Origin: Dyadobacter psychrotolerans
GTDB taxonomy: Bacteria > Bacteroidota > Bacteroidia > Cytophagales > Spirosomataceae
Reading direction: 5' to 3'
DNA: 64,000 bases
NCBI RefSeq assembly: GCF_004349265.1
Contig: NZ_SMFL01000003.1
Coordinates: forward strand, 186,001-250,000
Part shown: piece by piece, positions 1 through 10,014 of the stretch
Numbering within the stretch: the first letter of the stretch is position 1
How the letters are laid out: each line of letters opens with the position of its first letter
Made by a program: the position numbers and the translations under genes
Notes under the pieces: model-generated
Told to the model about the DNA's origin: nothing
Databases searched by the model: none
The model's input: the letters and a program-made list of their open reading frames with translations, nothing else

Positions 1-693
1 CCATAATGGGAAACGGCCCGGATATTGCTTAAACAATTCGACCGGATCCAAGCCCGCTTTTACAATCCAAAACAAATCCAGCTCCAGCTTAACCAGCTTA
101 GGATCCGTTTTTCCTGCGATGTAATCGTAAGGAAGTTCTCCATCAAGTTTTTTAAATTCAAAATCATGGTTGTGATATGCAAACTGCAAGCCTGCCTTCT
201 TAGCAGTTTCACCGGCCTTATTAAACAGATCCACATACTTTTTGTAATCCTCAATAGACTTTCTCTCCCCACCTGTAAGATAAGCGCAAACCACGTATTT
301 TTGCCCCAATTCGGCAGCATCGTTTACCGCCCGTTCCCAGTCATTGCTAAGCGTTCCTTTTTGCCCCTTGTTCTCCACGCCTGCGCCGTAATGGCCGCTT
401 ACAGGATTAAGGCCATACTTGGCTAAAAGTGATTTAAACTCTTTCGGAGTCTTTCCGAAAAATTTACCGTCACCGTAACCAAAAGTTTCAACTTCTTTGT
501 AACCAATCTCTGATACTTTCTTCAAAGTACCTTCCAGATCTTTACTAATTGCATCACGCAGGGTATAAAGCTGCAGACCAATTTTAGAACTTGCCTTTAC
601 ATCAAATTCCAATTTGGACAAAAAAGGCGTCATTAGGGCAAATGAGCCCGCTTTGATAAAACTCTTACGGGAAATTTTCTGGTTAAAATCCAT
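1..693 (-). CDS. Sugar phosphate isomerase/epimerase family protein, 3'-truncated by window edge
   Basis: The reverse strand is open from an ATG at 693 to base 1, giving 231 codons with no stop, so the C-terminus lies outside the window. The N-terminus (residues 1-30) has a twin Lys/Arg-Ser-Phe stretch followed by a hydrophobic segment, typical of the Tat-like leaders on secreted members of this family. Residues from about 38 show the family pattern IGLQLYTLRD, then GYKEVETFGY, and later YHNHDFEF and KLELDLFWIVKAG, the metal-binding strands of an AP-endonuclease-2-type TIM barrel. Substrate is unknown; Bacteroidota carry many such paralogues, often for sugar or inositol catabolism. No neighbour to the left is visible. 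Confidence 0.85.
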   Translation of the reverse strand, partial: MDFNQKISRKSFIKAGSFALMTPFLSKLEFDVKASSKIGLQLYTLRDAISKDLEGTLKKVSEIGYKEVETFGYGDGKFFGKTPKEFKSLLAKYGLNPVSGHYGAGVENKGQKGTLSNDWERAVNDAAELGQKYVVCAYLTGGERKSIEDYKKYVDLFNKAGETAKKAGLQFAYHNHDFEFKKLDGELPYDYIAGKTDPKLVKLELDLFWIVKAGLDPVELFKQYPGRFPLW

Positions 694-862
694 TATAGGT
701 TAATTAAAAAAGTAGAAAATCGATAATCTGATTGCTTAAATCCATGTTTAGACACCAGAAAATATCTTGTAATACGTGATGCCAAATTTAAGTTAATTCA
801 TAACGTAAATTCAAGAAAATGCGTATTTCTGTTTACACAATCAGATTTTGTTTGCTCTGCAA

Positions 863-895
863 AATAAAAAGGCCGATCCAAAGATCAGCCCTTTT
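863..895 (-). terminator. Rho-independent terminator of the DUF937-OmpA gene
   Basis: Read on the reverse strand, an 8-bp stem (871-878 with 883-890, one G-T pair) with a 4-base loop is followed by five T and an AT-rich tail. It lies 25 bases past the stop codon of the OmpA-family gene. Confidence 0.75.
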
Positions 896-915
896 AATCC
901 TAATGTGAAAAATCA

Positions 916-2166
916 CTATTTACCTGTAACCCTGATCGCAATTCTGCGATTTTGAGCTCTTCCCTCCTCCGTGTCATTGGTGGCAACAGGGTGCTCTTTT
1001 CCATAACCTTCAGCTTCCAGTCTTTTTGCTTCAATGCCTTCGGACGCAATGGCTTCTTTTACAGCATTTGCCCTTTCAAGAGACAATTTTAAATTCATAG
1101 ATGCATCGCCGGTATTATCCGTGTAGCCACCGATTTTTAAGGTCGTATTTGGAAATGCTTTCAATATCTCGGCTATATTCTTTGTCTGCACCAATGATTC
1201 TGCACTTAACTTTGTGCTGCCTGTCTCAAAGTTGATCCTATCAAAATTAAACCAGGTTGTTTTGTCAACTGGTTTGCTGCCATCTTCGATAAATGTTACC
1301 AGCTTGTTTTCAATCCCAAATTCAGGAATATCAAGCTCTACTCCGTTAGGCAGTTTTCTTTTAAAGAAATTACCTAAGGCATCAATTCCTGCATCTATCT
1401 TGCTAACGGTTGAGTCAGCCAGGTCGGTTACAGCCAACTTTGCCGAATCTAACACAGAAGTTGTATCCTGAACAAGGGTTGTCTCTTCTTTTTTGCAAGT
1501 TTTGAGGCCCCATAAAATCGCTAGAACAGCCAGAGCAAGGAGCAGCCAGATTAGCCATTTACCTGCCCCTCCCTTCTCCTGCTTATCCTCCTCCCATGTA
1601 TTTGTACCTGTTCCTTTAAAATCACCAAGATCAGAGAAACCAAGCACACCTGATAGTCTGCCAGGCAATGCTGAAAGTACAGGCTCTCTTTGGCTCATTA
1701 ACATTGTTGTGAGTCCGGATATGCCCATTCCCGAACTTTTGACCTGTTTTCCAATTACACTGATAAGGAACGGAGCCGCAAAACTTAGCAACGACGAAGC
1801 AGACGACTTTTTGATTCCGTTTTGAGAAGCGATAGCATCGGTAATATCTGAGGTTTTATTGCCAAAAAGCATAGGTAATAATTTGCCACCGGTCGACAAC
1901 AGACTCTGAGCGATTGAAGGGCTTGTTAATATTTCCGACAAATCCTCGGGTGCGAAATCTCCCTGTTCTCCGTTTACCAATCTTAACACTTCGCCAGCTC
2001 CGGAAGTAGTTGAAGCCTTATCCATAATTCCGGCCAATACGGATGGAAAAATTCCACCCAATGCACCTTGTACACTCGAAGTGTTTTCACCTACCAAACC
2101 GGCAAGTTTTTCAATATTTGTCCTGGTCAGGTATTCCTTTGCAATATTTAGAATGTTAACAGACAT
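916..2166 (-). CDS. DUF937 domain fused to OmpA-family C-terminal domain
   Basis: 416 residues, ATG start at 2166. Residues 1 to about 190 match the DUF937 (YidB-like) pattern: a helical domain rich in Gly-Gly-Leu motifs and low-complexity alanine/serine helices. A single membrane segment occupies about 204-221 (WLIWLLLALAVLAILWGL), immediately followed by Lys/Cys-rich sequence. Residues from about 305 form an OmpA-type peptidoglycan-binding domain with NFDRINFETGS, GGYTDNTGD and the closing NRRIAIRV motif. There is no signal peptide or barrel, so this is probably an inner-membrane protein with its C-terminal domain in the periplasm contacting peptidoglycan. The role of the cytoplasmic DUF937 part is not known. 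The gene stands alone between two terminators. Confidence 0.85.
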   Translation of the reverse strand: MSVNILNIAKEYLTRTNIEKLAGLVGENTSSVQGALGGIFPSVLAGIMDKASTTSGAGEVLRLVNGEQGDFAPEDLSEILTSPSIAQSLLSTGGKLLPMLFGNKTSDITDAIASQNGIKKSSASSLLSFAAPFLISVIGKQVKSSGMGISGLTTMLMSQREPVLSALPGRLSGVLGFSDLGDFKGTGTNTWEEDKQEKGGAGKWLIWLLLALAVLAILWGLKTCKKEETTLVQDTTSVLDSAKLAVTDLADSTVSKIDAGIDALGNFFKRKLPNGVELDIPEFGIENKLVTFIEDGSKPVDKTTWFNFDRINFETGSTKLSAESLVQTKNIAEILKAFPNTTLKIGGYTDNTGDASMNLKLSLERANAVKEAIASEGIEAKRLEAEGYGKEHPVATNDTEEGRAQNRRIAIRVTGK

Positions 2167-2282
2167 AATTATTTTTTTAATGAAGTTTAAAATCCTCCTT
2201 GGGACGCAAACCTTGCTGAAAGTAACAATCCATGCCAGCTACACACCCATTTTTAATCTACGAGACAAAAAGTTATACAAAC

Positions 2283-2316
2283 GAAAAAGGGACTGATCAT
2301 CTGACCAGTCCCTTAA
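2283..2316 (-). terminator. Rho-independent terminator of clpC
   Basis: A perfect 9-bp stem (2287-2295 with 2306-2314) with a 10-base loop. On the reverse strand it is followed by a run of T. It lies 30 bases beyond the clpC stop codon. Confidence 0.8.
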
Positions 2317-2344
2317 TTTCAAACTCCTTTGTATGAATTAGCTT

Positions 2345-4885
2345 TTAGTTTGCCAATTCTTCCTCTTTCTTACGAACCTGAATTGTTAGTTCTTCCGTAT
2401 TTTCTTCATGATTAGCAACTAAAACGTCACCTTCACGAAGATCACCTTTCAGAATTTCCTCTGCTACCGGATCTTCAAGATATTTCTGAATCGCACGGTT
2501 CAAAGGACGAGCGCCATACTGAGGATCGTATCCCTTTTCAGATAAGAAGTCTTTTGCTGCAACTGTAAGTTCGATCTCATAACCAAGACCTTTAACACGG
2601 TTGAACAATTTGCCGAGTGAAATATCAATGATCTTATGAAGATCTTCTCTCTGAAGAGAGTTAAACACAATCACATCATCCAAACGGTTCAGGAACTCAG
2701 GTGAGAATGCTTTACGAAGGGCACTTTGAATGGTGCCTTTCATAATATCATCCAGATTCTCTGATTTAGCTTTTGTAGAGAAACCAATGCCTGCTCCGAA
2801 ATCTTTAAGGTCACGAGCTCCGATATTTGACGTCATGATGATGATCGTATTCCGGAAGTCAACACGACGACCCAAACCATCTGTCAAAATACCATCATCA
2901 AGTACCTGAAGAAGTATATTAAATACATCCGGATGCGCTTTTTCTATCTCATCAAGTAATACAACGCTGTAAGGCTTACGACGGATTTTTTCAGTCAACT
3001 GCCCACCTTCTTCATAACCAACATATCCCGGAGGGGCTCCTACCAAGCGGGATACGCTGAATTTTTCCATGTACTCACTCATATCAATCCGAACAAGAGA
3101 ATCATCTTTATCGAACAAATAAGTAGCAAGCACTTTGGCAAGCTCTGTTTTACCTACACCGGTCGGTCCAAGGAAAATAAACGATCCAATTGGTTTTTTA
3201 GGATCCTTCAACCCAACTCTCGTACGTTGTATTGCTTTAACCAGTTTCTCGATCGGAGGATTCTGGCCAATTACTTTTGCTTTCAGTTCGTCAGCCATGT
3301 TCAGCAATTTCTTGCCTTCGTCCATGGACACGTTGGTAACAGGAATACCCGTCATCATCGCCACAACCTCCGCAACATTATGCTCAGTTACTGTGTAACG
3401 TTTTTGCTTAGTTTCTTCTTCCCATGCAAGTTTTGCACGGTCAAGCTGATCGATCAATTTCTTTTCACGATCTCTAAGCTGCGCAGCTTCTTCGTATTTC
3501 TGACTTTTTACAACCCGGTTTTTCTCCTGTTTAATATTTTCAATTTGTTCTTCAAGAACTAAAATATCCTCAGGAACCGTAATGTTGCTGATGTGAACAC
3601 GTGCACCCACTTCATCCAGAACATCAATCGCTTTGTCAGGAAGGAAACGGTCTGTGATGTAACGTTCCGACAATTTAACTGCTGTGCTTATTGATTCAGG
3701 CGTGTAAGTTACATGGTGATGGTCTTCGTATTTGTCCTTGATATTTTCAAGAATCTGAATCGTTTCTTCAATTGAAGTTGCGTCCACCATCACCATCTGG
3801 AAACGACGTGCCAAAGCTCCGTCTTTCTCGATGTACTGACGATACTCGTCCAAAGTAGTTGCACCAATACACTGTATTTCACCACGTGATAGTGCCGGTT
3901 TGAACATATTTGATGCATCCAGAGAACCGGAAGCACCACCTGCTCCTACAATCGTGTGCAACTCATCAATGAAAAGGATTACGTCCGGAGATTTTTCCAG
4001 TTCATTCATAACGGCCTTCATACGTTCTTCAAACTGACCACGGTATTTGGTACCTGCCACCAGTGAAGCCAGGTCCAACGTTACTACGCGTTTACCAAAA
4101 AGAACACGTGAAACCTTTTTCTGAACAATACGAAGGGCAAGACCTTCGGCAATCGCCGTTTTACCTACACCCGGTTCACCAATAAGAATTGGGTTATTCT
4201 TCTTTCTACGGCTCAGAATCTGAGCAACACGTTCGATTTCTTTTTCACGACCAACTATCGGGTCAAGCTTACCAACTTCGGCCATTTTCGTAAGATCACG
4301 ACCAAAATTATCCAATACAGGAGTACGTGATTTCTCAGCTCCTTTTGATTCTTTACCCGAAGCAGATCCGCTTCCGCCTCCAAACATTCCGCCCCGTGCT
4401 TCGTCGTCTCCGTCTTCGGTTTCGGGCCCCATGTGAGGCCGTGATCCAGATGATTGATATTCTAGCATTTCTTTTATGACTTCGTAGTTAACATTAAACT
4501 TGTGTAAGATTTGGGTCCCTACATTGTCCTCATCCCGAAGGATGGACAAAAGCAAATGTTCAGTCCCGATCAACGGGCTCTTGAAGATCTTCGCTTCCAG
4601 ATAAGTAATTTTCAAAACCTTCTCTGATTGTCGGGTAAGAGGGATATTTTGTAAATTCTTAACATTATTCGTTGCAGCGCCTTTTGTGGCCTGCTCTATC
4701 GTCTGTCGAACATCATCCAGAGATACGCCCAGTTTCTTAAGCAGACCAATTGCCACTCCATCACCTTCACGTATCATTCCAAGCAATAAGTGTTCGGCAC
4801 CAATGTAATCGTGACCCAGCCGTAGCGCTTCTTCCCGGCTAAGAGAGATTACTTCTTTCACTCTATTCGAAAATTTTGCTTCCAT
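2345..4885 (-). CDS. clpC: ATP-dependent Clp protease ATP-binding subunit ClpC
   Basis: 846 residues, full length for the family, ATG at 4885. This is the Hsp100 unfoldase that feeds substrates to ClpP in the cytoplasm. Visible domains: two Clp N-terminal repeats (1-145); a Gly/Ser-rich linker (about 150-190); the first AAA+ module with Walker A GEPGVGKT at 236-243 and Walker [10 protein letters not shown] at about 302-310; a UVR/coiled-coil middle domain at about 443-495, which distinguishes ClpC from ClpA; and the second AAA+ module with GPTGVGKT at 573-580 and [13 protein letters not shown]. The IGF tripeptide at 700-702 is the loop that docks into ClpP. No clpP or mcsAB gene is adjacent, and no CtsR-type operator was recognised upstream. 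Confidence 0.97.
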   Translation of the reverse strand: MEAKFSNRVKEVISLSREEALRLGHDYIGAEHLLLGMIREGDGVAIGLLKKLGVSLDDVRQTIEQATKGAATNNVKNLQNIPLTRQSEKVLKITYLEAKIFKSPLIGTEHLLLSILRDEDNVGTQILHKFNVNYEVIKEMLEYQSSGSRPHMGPETEDGDDEARGGMFGGGSGSASGKESKGAEKSRTPVLDNFGRDLTKMAEVGKLDPIVGREKEIERVAQILSRRKKNNPILIGEPGVGKTAIAEGLALRIVQKKVSRVLFGKRVVTLDLASLVAGTKYRGQFEERMKAVMNELEKSPDVILFIDELHTIVGAGGASGSLDASNMFKPALSRGEIQCIGATTLDEYRQYIEKDGALARRFQMVMVDATSIEETIQILENIKDKYEDHHHVTYTPESISTAVKLSERYITDRFLPDKAIDVLDEVGARVHISNITVPEDILVLEEQIENIKQEKNRVVKSQKYEEAAQLRDREKKLIDQLDRAKLAWEEETKQKRYTVTEHNVAEVVAMMTGIPVTNVSMDEGKKLLNMADELKAKVIGQNPPIEKLVKAIQRTRVGLKDPKKPIGSFIFLGPTGVGKTELAKVLATYLFDKDDSLVRIDMSEYMEKFSVSRLVGAPPGYVGYEEGGQLTEKIRRKPYSVVLLDEIEKAHPDVFNILLQVLDDGILTDGLGRRVDFRNTIIIMTSNIGARDLKDFGAGIGFSTKAKSENLDDIMKGTIQSALRKAFSPEFLNRLDDVIVFNSLQREDLHKIIDISLGKLFNRVKGLGYEIELTVAAKDFLSEKGYDPQYGARPLNRAIQKYLEDPVAEEILKGDLREGDVLVANHEENTEELTIQVRKKEEELAN

Positions 4886-4950
4886 TATGCAGCAATAAAA
4901 AGTGTTTAATATTCTAAACGCTACCTGAACCTTGTTTGTTCAAAACAGCC

Positions 4951-5640
4951 TCATTGTATTTTGGAGGATTTTAACAAAACACTTCTTGCTTCCGGCCCCA
5001 TATTGAAAATTAAATCAACAATACTCAAGTTACTCACAAAATCATTCCCGAAGGTTTGATAATACGTTTCTGGCTGATAATATTTAAAAATATTTTTATT
5101 TTTCTTATTATTAATCTCAGAAACCTCGTTTTTTATGATGTTTTGAGTGTTTTCGAGGCCTGACAAATTGTACGTAACCTCTTTCTTTACACCCACCAAT
5201 CTAAGACAAATTGTCAATAAATCATAATTAAGATCAATCAGGAATTCATATTTTTTTTGAAAAACCGCATTAAATTCCGGCGCATAATATTCAAAAAAAG
5301 GTGACTTGCCATACGCAGCCTGTAAACATCCCAAATGACGCCTGACCCAATCCTGGCTATAATCAATCCTTACATCCTTTGTCAAACCATGATTTTCTGA
5401 TTTAACCGGTACTGTGAGCGTATCAACTTTATTCGCTGTCAAAACCGTACATCTGTTTCTGTAAGTCTGCTTCACATAGCGTTCCTCAACATCCAGCAGC
5501 ACACTATCATAACTCATCAAACAGGTAAAATATTCCAGGCAAGGAAGGTATTGTAAGTCAATCCGTACCCTTCGTAATGCTGTTTCGACTACTGCTAATT
5601 CATTCACTATAAATATGGTAAAGGCGGGCGATATTATCAA
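4951..5640 (-). CDS. WbqC family protein
   Basis: Up to 229 residues. The family signature is clear: LQYLPCLEYF, then YVKQTYRNRC, VPVKSENHG and RRHLGCLQAAYGKSPFF. WbqC-like proteins occur in polysaccharide biosynthesis loci and next to peptidase genes in Bacteroidota; their biochemical role is poorly defined. The sequence before residue 24 does not look like the family, whose members start close to the LQYLPP-type motif, so the GTG at 5607 (218 residues) is a better start than the ATG at 5640. The stretch from 5641 to 5700 is strongly A/T-rich and may hold the promoter. The gene lies between clpC and the Sua5-type gene, with no overlap to either. Confidence 0.85.
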   Translation of the reverse strand: MIISPAFTIFIVNELAVVETALRRVRIDLQYLPCLEYFTCLMSYDSVLLDVEERYVKQTYRNRCTVLTANKVDTLTVPVKSENHGLTKDVRIDYSQDWVRRHLGCLQAAYGKSPFFEYYAPEFNAVFQKKYEFLIDLNYDLLTICLRLVGVKKEVTYNLSGLENTQNIIKNEVSEINNKKNKNIFKYYQPETYYQTFGNDFVSNLSIVDLIFNMGPEARSVLLKSSKIQ

Positions 5641-5709
5641 AAAAATAATAATAAATATTTTCTGTATACCGCAATGTTCAACATTAACTTAAAAAAATTA
5701 CAATTGCAT

Positions 5710-6336
5710 TTATAAAAACAAAGCCGTGTCTCCTGCTCCTTCTCGTATAATTTCAAATTCTTCACCTACGGCACGTATAATTGTCGAACCGATGTTTCCG
5801 CCGTATCCTCCGTCGACAATAATATCCACCTGATTTTTAAATTTCTCAAAGATCAGTTCAGGATCAGTTGAATATTCGATAACCTCATCATCATCCTTTA
5901 TTGAAGTAGTAACGATAGGATTCCCTAATTCTTTTACGATTAACCGCGGAATCAGGTTGTCCGGCACACGAATGCCGACTGTTTTTTTATTTGTATTCAG
6001 TAATTTCGGTACGTTGCTTGTAGCATCCAAAATGAAAGTATATGGCCCGGGAAGAACCTTTTTCATGAGCTTAAACGCTGCATTTCCAACCCTAGCATAG
6101 TCAGCAATGTGACTCAGATCATAACAGATAAATGAAAAGTCGTTCTTCTGAGGTTTGATGCCTTTAATACGGGCAATTTTTTCAACTGCCTTGGCATTAA
6201 AAATATCACAGCCTAGCCCGTAAACGGTATCAGTCGGATAAATTACCAAGCCTCCGTCACGAAGACACTCAACTACCTGACGGATTCTTCTTCCGTCAGG
6301 ATTTTCAGGATATATTCGAATAAATTCAGCTGGCAT
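5710..6336 (-). CDS. L-threonylcarbamoyladenylate synthase (Sua5/YwlC/TsaC family)
   Basis: 208 residues, ATG at 6336. A single YrdC domain fills the protein: [17 protein letters not shown] near residues 29-45 (nucleotide-binding entrance), the Lys/Arg-rich [10 protein letters not shown] segment, then [17 protein letters not shown] and PIVTTSIK. The enzyme makes threonylcarbamoyl-AMP from threonine, bicarbonate and ATP for the t6A37 modification of ANN-decoding tRNAs. It lacks the extra C-terminal Sua5 domain of longer homologues, so it is the short type. It lies 17 bases downstream of the glycosyltransferase gene and is probably cotranscribed with it. Regulatory signals are not evident. Confidence 0.93.
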   Translation of the reverse strand: MPAEFIRIYPENPDGRRIRQVVECLRDGGLVIYPTDTVYGLGCDIFNAKAVEKIARIKGIKPQKNDFSFICYDLSHIADYARVGNAAFKLMKKVLPGPYTFILDATSNVPKLLNTNKKTVGIRVPDNLIPRLIVKELGNPIVTTSIKDDDEVIEYSTDPELIFEKFKNQVDIIVDGGYGGNIGSTIIRAVGEEFEIIREGAGDTALFL

Positions 6337-6353
6337 AACAGAAAATCTCTTTA

Positions 6354-7373
6354 TTACTTAACACTATTAAAAGCCAAAACCTTCCGGCTGTTTCGAAATT
6401 TATGCAAGTTTTCAATATAAAACCGGTAAATTACATTAACCGGAAGCCGCATCCGGCACAATAACACAATTAACTCTGTTACCAATCCCGGATTTTCGAT
6501 GTAATTGAGCAGCTCTCGGAATTGCAAAGCAAGTTCAAATTCCTGCGCGTAAAAGCACTTTCTGATAAATGTACGAATCCTTGCAGCAAGCAGATCAAAT
6601 TCTTCCTGATCACGGTTAAGGTCATAAGCTTTTCGGCAAACAACATAATAGGAAGCCAACATTCTGCTCCCTTTTTGATAAACCTTTTTTCCCAGCGAAC
6701 CGGGTAAATTTCTTTTATTCATCAGCACTTCATCAAAATAAAAATATTTGAACTTCACCGCGGAACGGACCCAGAAATCAAAATCTTCAAAACTCAGCGT
6801 TTCGTCGTAACCACCCATTTCAAGTAAAACGGAGGTCCGCATCATCATCGTAGGCGTACAGATAAAATACTTTTCTAAAATATTTTTGTAAACATCACCG
6901 CCCGGAATTAATTGAACCGCTCTGCCAACATCATTTACTTCATAGTGGAAACTTAAAAACCTGCCGTTAACATCAATATTAATTGCATTCGAAAATACGA
7001 CCCCATAATCTTTTTCAAGAGCTTCAAAAGCGGCAACCTGCTTTTTTACACGGTCGGGCAGCATGATATCATCACCGGAGAGGTCAATCATATATTTGCC
7101 TTTGGCTAGTGACAAACCCTGATTAAAAGCCTTGCAGAGCCCGATATTGACCTGGTTTTTTATAAAAATAAAATCAGGAAGATGTTCTTTTAAATTTTGG
7201 ATAACAGAAGCGGTGGAATCTAGGCTGGAGTTATCAATCACAATAAGCTGGATCTGAGCGTAACTCTGTTTAAACACACTGCTGATCGTTTCCTCAATAA
7301 ATCGTTCATTGTTATATGCCGTAAGCACGATTGTAACCAAAGGCGCAGAAGCTATTTCGTCAGTGTTTGTCAT
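6354..7373 (-). CDS. Glycosyltransferase family 2
   Basis: 339 residues, ATG at 7373. The N-terminal GT-A domain shows [18 protein letters not shown] (about 13-30), [21 protein letters not shown], and the metal-binding Asp-rich segment [12 protein letters not shown] at about 97-108. The acceptor half includes [17 protein letters not shown]. These features place it among inverting GT2 enzymes that add a sugar to a cell-surface glycan; donor and acceptor cannot be predicted. No membrane segment is present. It stands alone rather than in a polysaccharide cluster, although a WbqC protein lies two genes downstream, so a link to surface sugars is possible but weak. Confidence 0.9.
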   Translation of the reverse strand: MTNTDEIASAPLVTIVLTAYNNERFIEETISSVFKQSYAQIQLIVIDNSSLDSTASVIQNLKEHLPDFIFIKNQVNIGLCKAFNQGLSLAKGKYMIDLSGDDIMLPDRVKKQVAAFEALEKDYGVVFSNAINIDVNGRFLSFHYEVNDVGRAVQLIPGGDVYKNILEKYFICTPTMMMRTSVLLEMGGYDETLSFEDFDFWVRSAVKFKYFYFDEVLMNKRNLPGSLGKKVYQKGSRMLASYYVVCRKAYDLNRDQEEFDLLAARIRTFIRKCFYAQEFELALQFRELLNYIENPGLVTELIVLLCRMRLPVNVIYRFYIENLHKFRNSRKVLAFNSVK

Positions 7374-7477
7374 GCCCGTTTTCAGATTATTACGGCATTT
7401 AAACGCTTGGCAAGAAAAGAAGTAACCTCAATATTAAATCGCCGGAGAAACTAAACCGGTTTCACGTTACCTGAAAT

Positions 7478-8395
7478 TTACTTTTTAGCGACCCTTCTCT
7501 TTGCAGTATCTATACTGGCATTGATTTCAAAACCCAGAATGATCAGTAAGGCCAGCAGATAGTACCAGATCATAAGTGCTATCAGAGTACCGATGGATCC
7601 GTAAAGCTTGTTGTAAGAACTGAATTTCGACAGATAAAAAGAGAAGGCGTAGGTCGCCACAAGAATCAAAACAGCCGCCACGACAGAACCTGCATTTACA
7701 TAATCGTATCGTTTGCCGTGCGTGGGAGCAAACCTGTAAATGAGCGACAAAGCAACCATCAGCGCTCCAAAACTGACAACATAACGAGTAAAGTTCAATG
7801 AAAAAACAACCAGGCTGTCCTGCACGATATTCCAGTTACTTAGCAGATGCATGGCCGCATCCCCAACAATTAATAAAACCACTGAAAGAAACAGAACAAC
7901 GATTAAAAGCAATGTGAGCAAAATGGCAATTCCTCTTGTTTTTAGAAATCCCCTCGTGTCCTCATCATCAAAAACCATATCAAATGCGTTCATCAATGAC
8001 ATCATTCCATTTGTTGATGCAATCATGGCAAATATAAATCCAAATGAAAGGACACCTTTCCGTGGTCTGCTGAGAATATCCATGATGGTCTGGTCGGCAA
8101 ATTCGTAAATTCCATTTGGCAAGACATCCTGCAAAATCCCCATAATCTGTTTATCCAGATCGACAATTGGTATATATGGAATAAGTGTAAAAAGAAAAAT
8201 CACAGCCGGGAATGAGGCAAGTGTCAAACTGTAAGCAACCGCCGATGCGCGCTGGTCAATATCATACTTCCGGTTACTGCGAACAAGGTTCAGTAAAATA
8301 TCGTAAATAGACACAGTTCCGCGAAACAGCATATTACGCTGTAACCAAATGATCAGACGCTTGATCTGGCGGTTTTGCAACAGTTTTTCAAGCAT
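7478..8395 (-). CDS. YihY/BrkB family inner membrane protein
   Basis: 305 residues, ATG at 8395. It has six predicted membrane helices and the family pattern: RASAVAYSLTLASFPAVIFLF near residue 50, a central block of three hydrophobic helices, and the closing YNKLYGSIGTLIALMIWYYL motif typical of the family. BrkB/YihY proteins are widespread inner-membrane proteins, once mis-named RNase BN; a transport or lipid-related role has been proposed but is not settled. The C-terminus ends with a short Lys/Arg-rich tail. The stop of the upstream thioesterase gene lies 11 bases away, so the two, and possibly mltG, likely form one transcript. Confidence 0.9.
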   Translation of the reverse strand: MLEKLLQNRQIKRLIIWLQRNMLFRGTVSIYDILLNLVRSNRKYDIDQRASAVAYSLTLASFPAVIFLFTLIPYIPIVDLDKQIMGILQDVLPNGIYEFADQTIMDILSRPRKGVLSFGFIFAMIASTNGMMSLMNAFDMVFDDEDTRGFLKTRGIAILLTLLLIVVLFLSVVLLIVGDAAMHLLSNWNIVQDSLVVFSLNFTRYVVSFGALMVALSLIYRFAPTHGKRYDYVNAGSVVAAVLILVATYAFSFYLSKFSSYNKLYGSIGTLIALMIWYYLLALLIILGFEINASIDTAKRRVAKK

Positions 8396-8406
8396 AGGTG
8401 CTGGTT

Positions 8407-8823
8407 TTATTCAGGAAGAAAAAAGGGTTTCAACTTTTCAAGAAGTCTTTCCGGCGCCATGCATAATTTTGCATTATCCCGTCGTTGAAAAACGAGCGTA
8501 GTTTCTCCGGTATTTAATAAAATGTTTTCCTGGTTACGTATCTCATATTGGAAAACGACACGCACACCCGGTAATTCTTTTAAAATAACTTTCACCGAAA
8601 GCAGATCGTCATACCGGGCCGGTTTCAGGTAGCGTGAGTGGTTTTCATAAACGGGCATCATCACACCCTCGTCTTCCATAACCTTATAATGAAAATCAAT
8701 ACTGCGCAGCGCCTCTACCCTGCCTATCTCATAATATCTTGCGTAGTTTCCATAATAGACATAACCCATTTGGTCGGTGTCGGCATATCTTACACGTATT
8801 CCTTTTACTTCGTAGGTAAACAT
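8407..8823 (-). CDS. Acyl-CoA thioesterase, YbgC/4HBT family
   Basis: 138 residues, one hot-dog fold. The catalytic segment VRYADTDQMGYVYYGNYARY places the active Asp at about residue 17, followed by the family EIGRVEALR. YbgC-like enzymes hydrolyse acyl-CoA thioesters and, in Proteobacteria, associate with the Tol-Pal system; no tol genes are near here. The start is the only ATG close to the conserved core. The gene sits between mltG and the BrkB-type gene on the same strand, with about 100 bases to mltG and 11 to the BrkB gene. Substrate chain length cannot be predicted. Confidence 0.9.
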   Translation of the reverse strand: MFTYEVKGIRVRYADTDQMGYVYYGNYARYYEIGRVEALRSIDFHYKVMEDEGVMMPVYENHSRYLKPARYDDLLSVKVILKELPGVRVVFQYEIRNQENILLNTGETTLVFQRRDNAKLCMAPERLLEKLKPFFLPE

Positions 8824-8922
8824 TCTTTAAAATATGAGATGTTCAGGAAAAACAACCGGATTTGAGACTGTGCAATTTACAACAGGTCTCAAATCCGTTC
8901 TTGAATTTAAGGTCGAATAACC

Positions 8923-9960
8923 TTATTTCATGATTTTCAATCGGTTCAATTCTGCCTGATACAGACGGGCATTGTTCAAATGATCGGGGTATGTTTTTGC
9001 AAATGCGTGATAGCCGGAAAGATCCGCTTTGGCACACATATACAAATAATCGTGTTTGTCATAATTTAAAACTGCATCCAGCGAATTAAAGTCCGCCACA
9101 CGAATCGGCCCCGGAGGAAGGCCGATATTTACATAAGTATTGTAAGGTGATTTCACGCGAAGCTGCTCATTCAAAATCCTTTTGATTGCAAAATCCTGCA
9201 AGGCAAATTTAATGGTAGGATCCGCCTGCAGGGGCATCAGTGCGTTCAGCCGATTGATGTACAAACCTGCAACACGAGGTCTTTCATCAACTTTTCGTGC
9301 CTGTTCTTCTTCTACAATCGATGCCAGAATAGAAACTTGCACAGGCGTCAGACCGATCGCTTTTGCTTTCGCCACTTTTTCATCCGACCAGAATTTTTTA
9401 TATTCCGAATGCATGCGGTCCAGGAATTTTTCAGTTCCTGTTGTCCAGAAAATGTCATAAGTATTTGGCAAAAACATGGAAACGATCGTCAGTGTGTCCA
9501 AACCGTACTTGCGGCAAACTTCCGGATCATTCAAAGCCTTTCTGAAGTTATCTTCCCCAAATTCAAACCGGCTGCCAATTCTGGTTATTAAATCTTCTTT
9601 TAAACGAATGTTGTTAAAAGTAAGCTTTACCGGATCCTGAACGCCGGACAAAAGTTTTTTCACCGCAGCATAATTGCTGGTGTTTGGTTTTAGAATATAC
9701 CGGCCCGGCTTAACCTTTTCGGGGTAATTCAGCAGTTTGGCAAGAAAGCGAAACGAAATGTGATCCGTGATCACCTCATTTTTATTCAAAGTATCCAAAA
9801 CCGTCTGATACGTAGCCCCTTCAGGGATAAGCAAGGCAAAACTAGTCTGTTTGTCAGCCTGAATATTAGGTGTTTTGAAAATCTGCCAGAAATAAAAAGT
9901 GAACGTTGTAGTCAGGATTGCCAGAACGACAAATGCTCCTACTTTAAAATTACGCGACAT
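8923..9960 (-). CDS. mltG: Endolytic transglycosylase MltG
   Basis: 345 residues, ATG at 9960. One N-terminal membrane anchor (about 8-28) is followed by a LysM-like region with PEGATYQTVLDTL (about 46-58) and then the YceG catalytic domain: FLPNTYDIFW at about 163-172, ILASIVEEEQ at 211-220 with the catalytic Glu at 217, and NTYVNIGLPPGPI near residue 270. MltG cleaves nascent glycan strands within the chain and is thought to set their length during peptidoglycan synthesis; it acts in the periplasm while tethered to the inner membrane. The length matches the family. It is upstream of the thioesterase and BrkB-type genes. Confidence 0.95.
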   Translation of the reverse strand: MSRNFKVGAFVVLAILTTTFTFYFWQIFKTPNIQADKQTSFALLIPEGATYQTVLDTLNKNEVITDHISFRFLAKLLNYPEKVKPGRYILKPNTSNYAAVKKLLSGVQDPVKLTFNNIRLKEDLITRIGSRFEFGEDNFRKALNDPEVCRKYGLDTLTIVSMFLPNTYDIFWTTGTEKFLDRMHSEYKKFWSDEKVAKAKAIGLTPVQVSILASIVEEEQARKVDERPRVAGLYINRLNALMPLQADPTIKFALQDFAIKRILNEQLRVKSPYNTYVNIGLPPGPIRVADFNSLDAVLNYDKHDYLYMCAKADLSGYHAFAKTYPDHLNNARLYQAELNRLKIMK

Positions 9961-10014
9961 GTTTTTTAGCTTTTCGCCTCTAGCCGTTAGCTATCAGCTG
10001 TTAAATGTTAATTA

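Noticed and set aside
25..426. Forward open frame of 133 codons
   Set aside because: The reverse strand over the same bases encodes a continuous sugar-phosphate-isomerase-like protein with clear family motifs; the forward frame has none.
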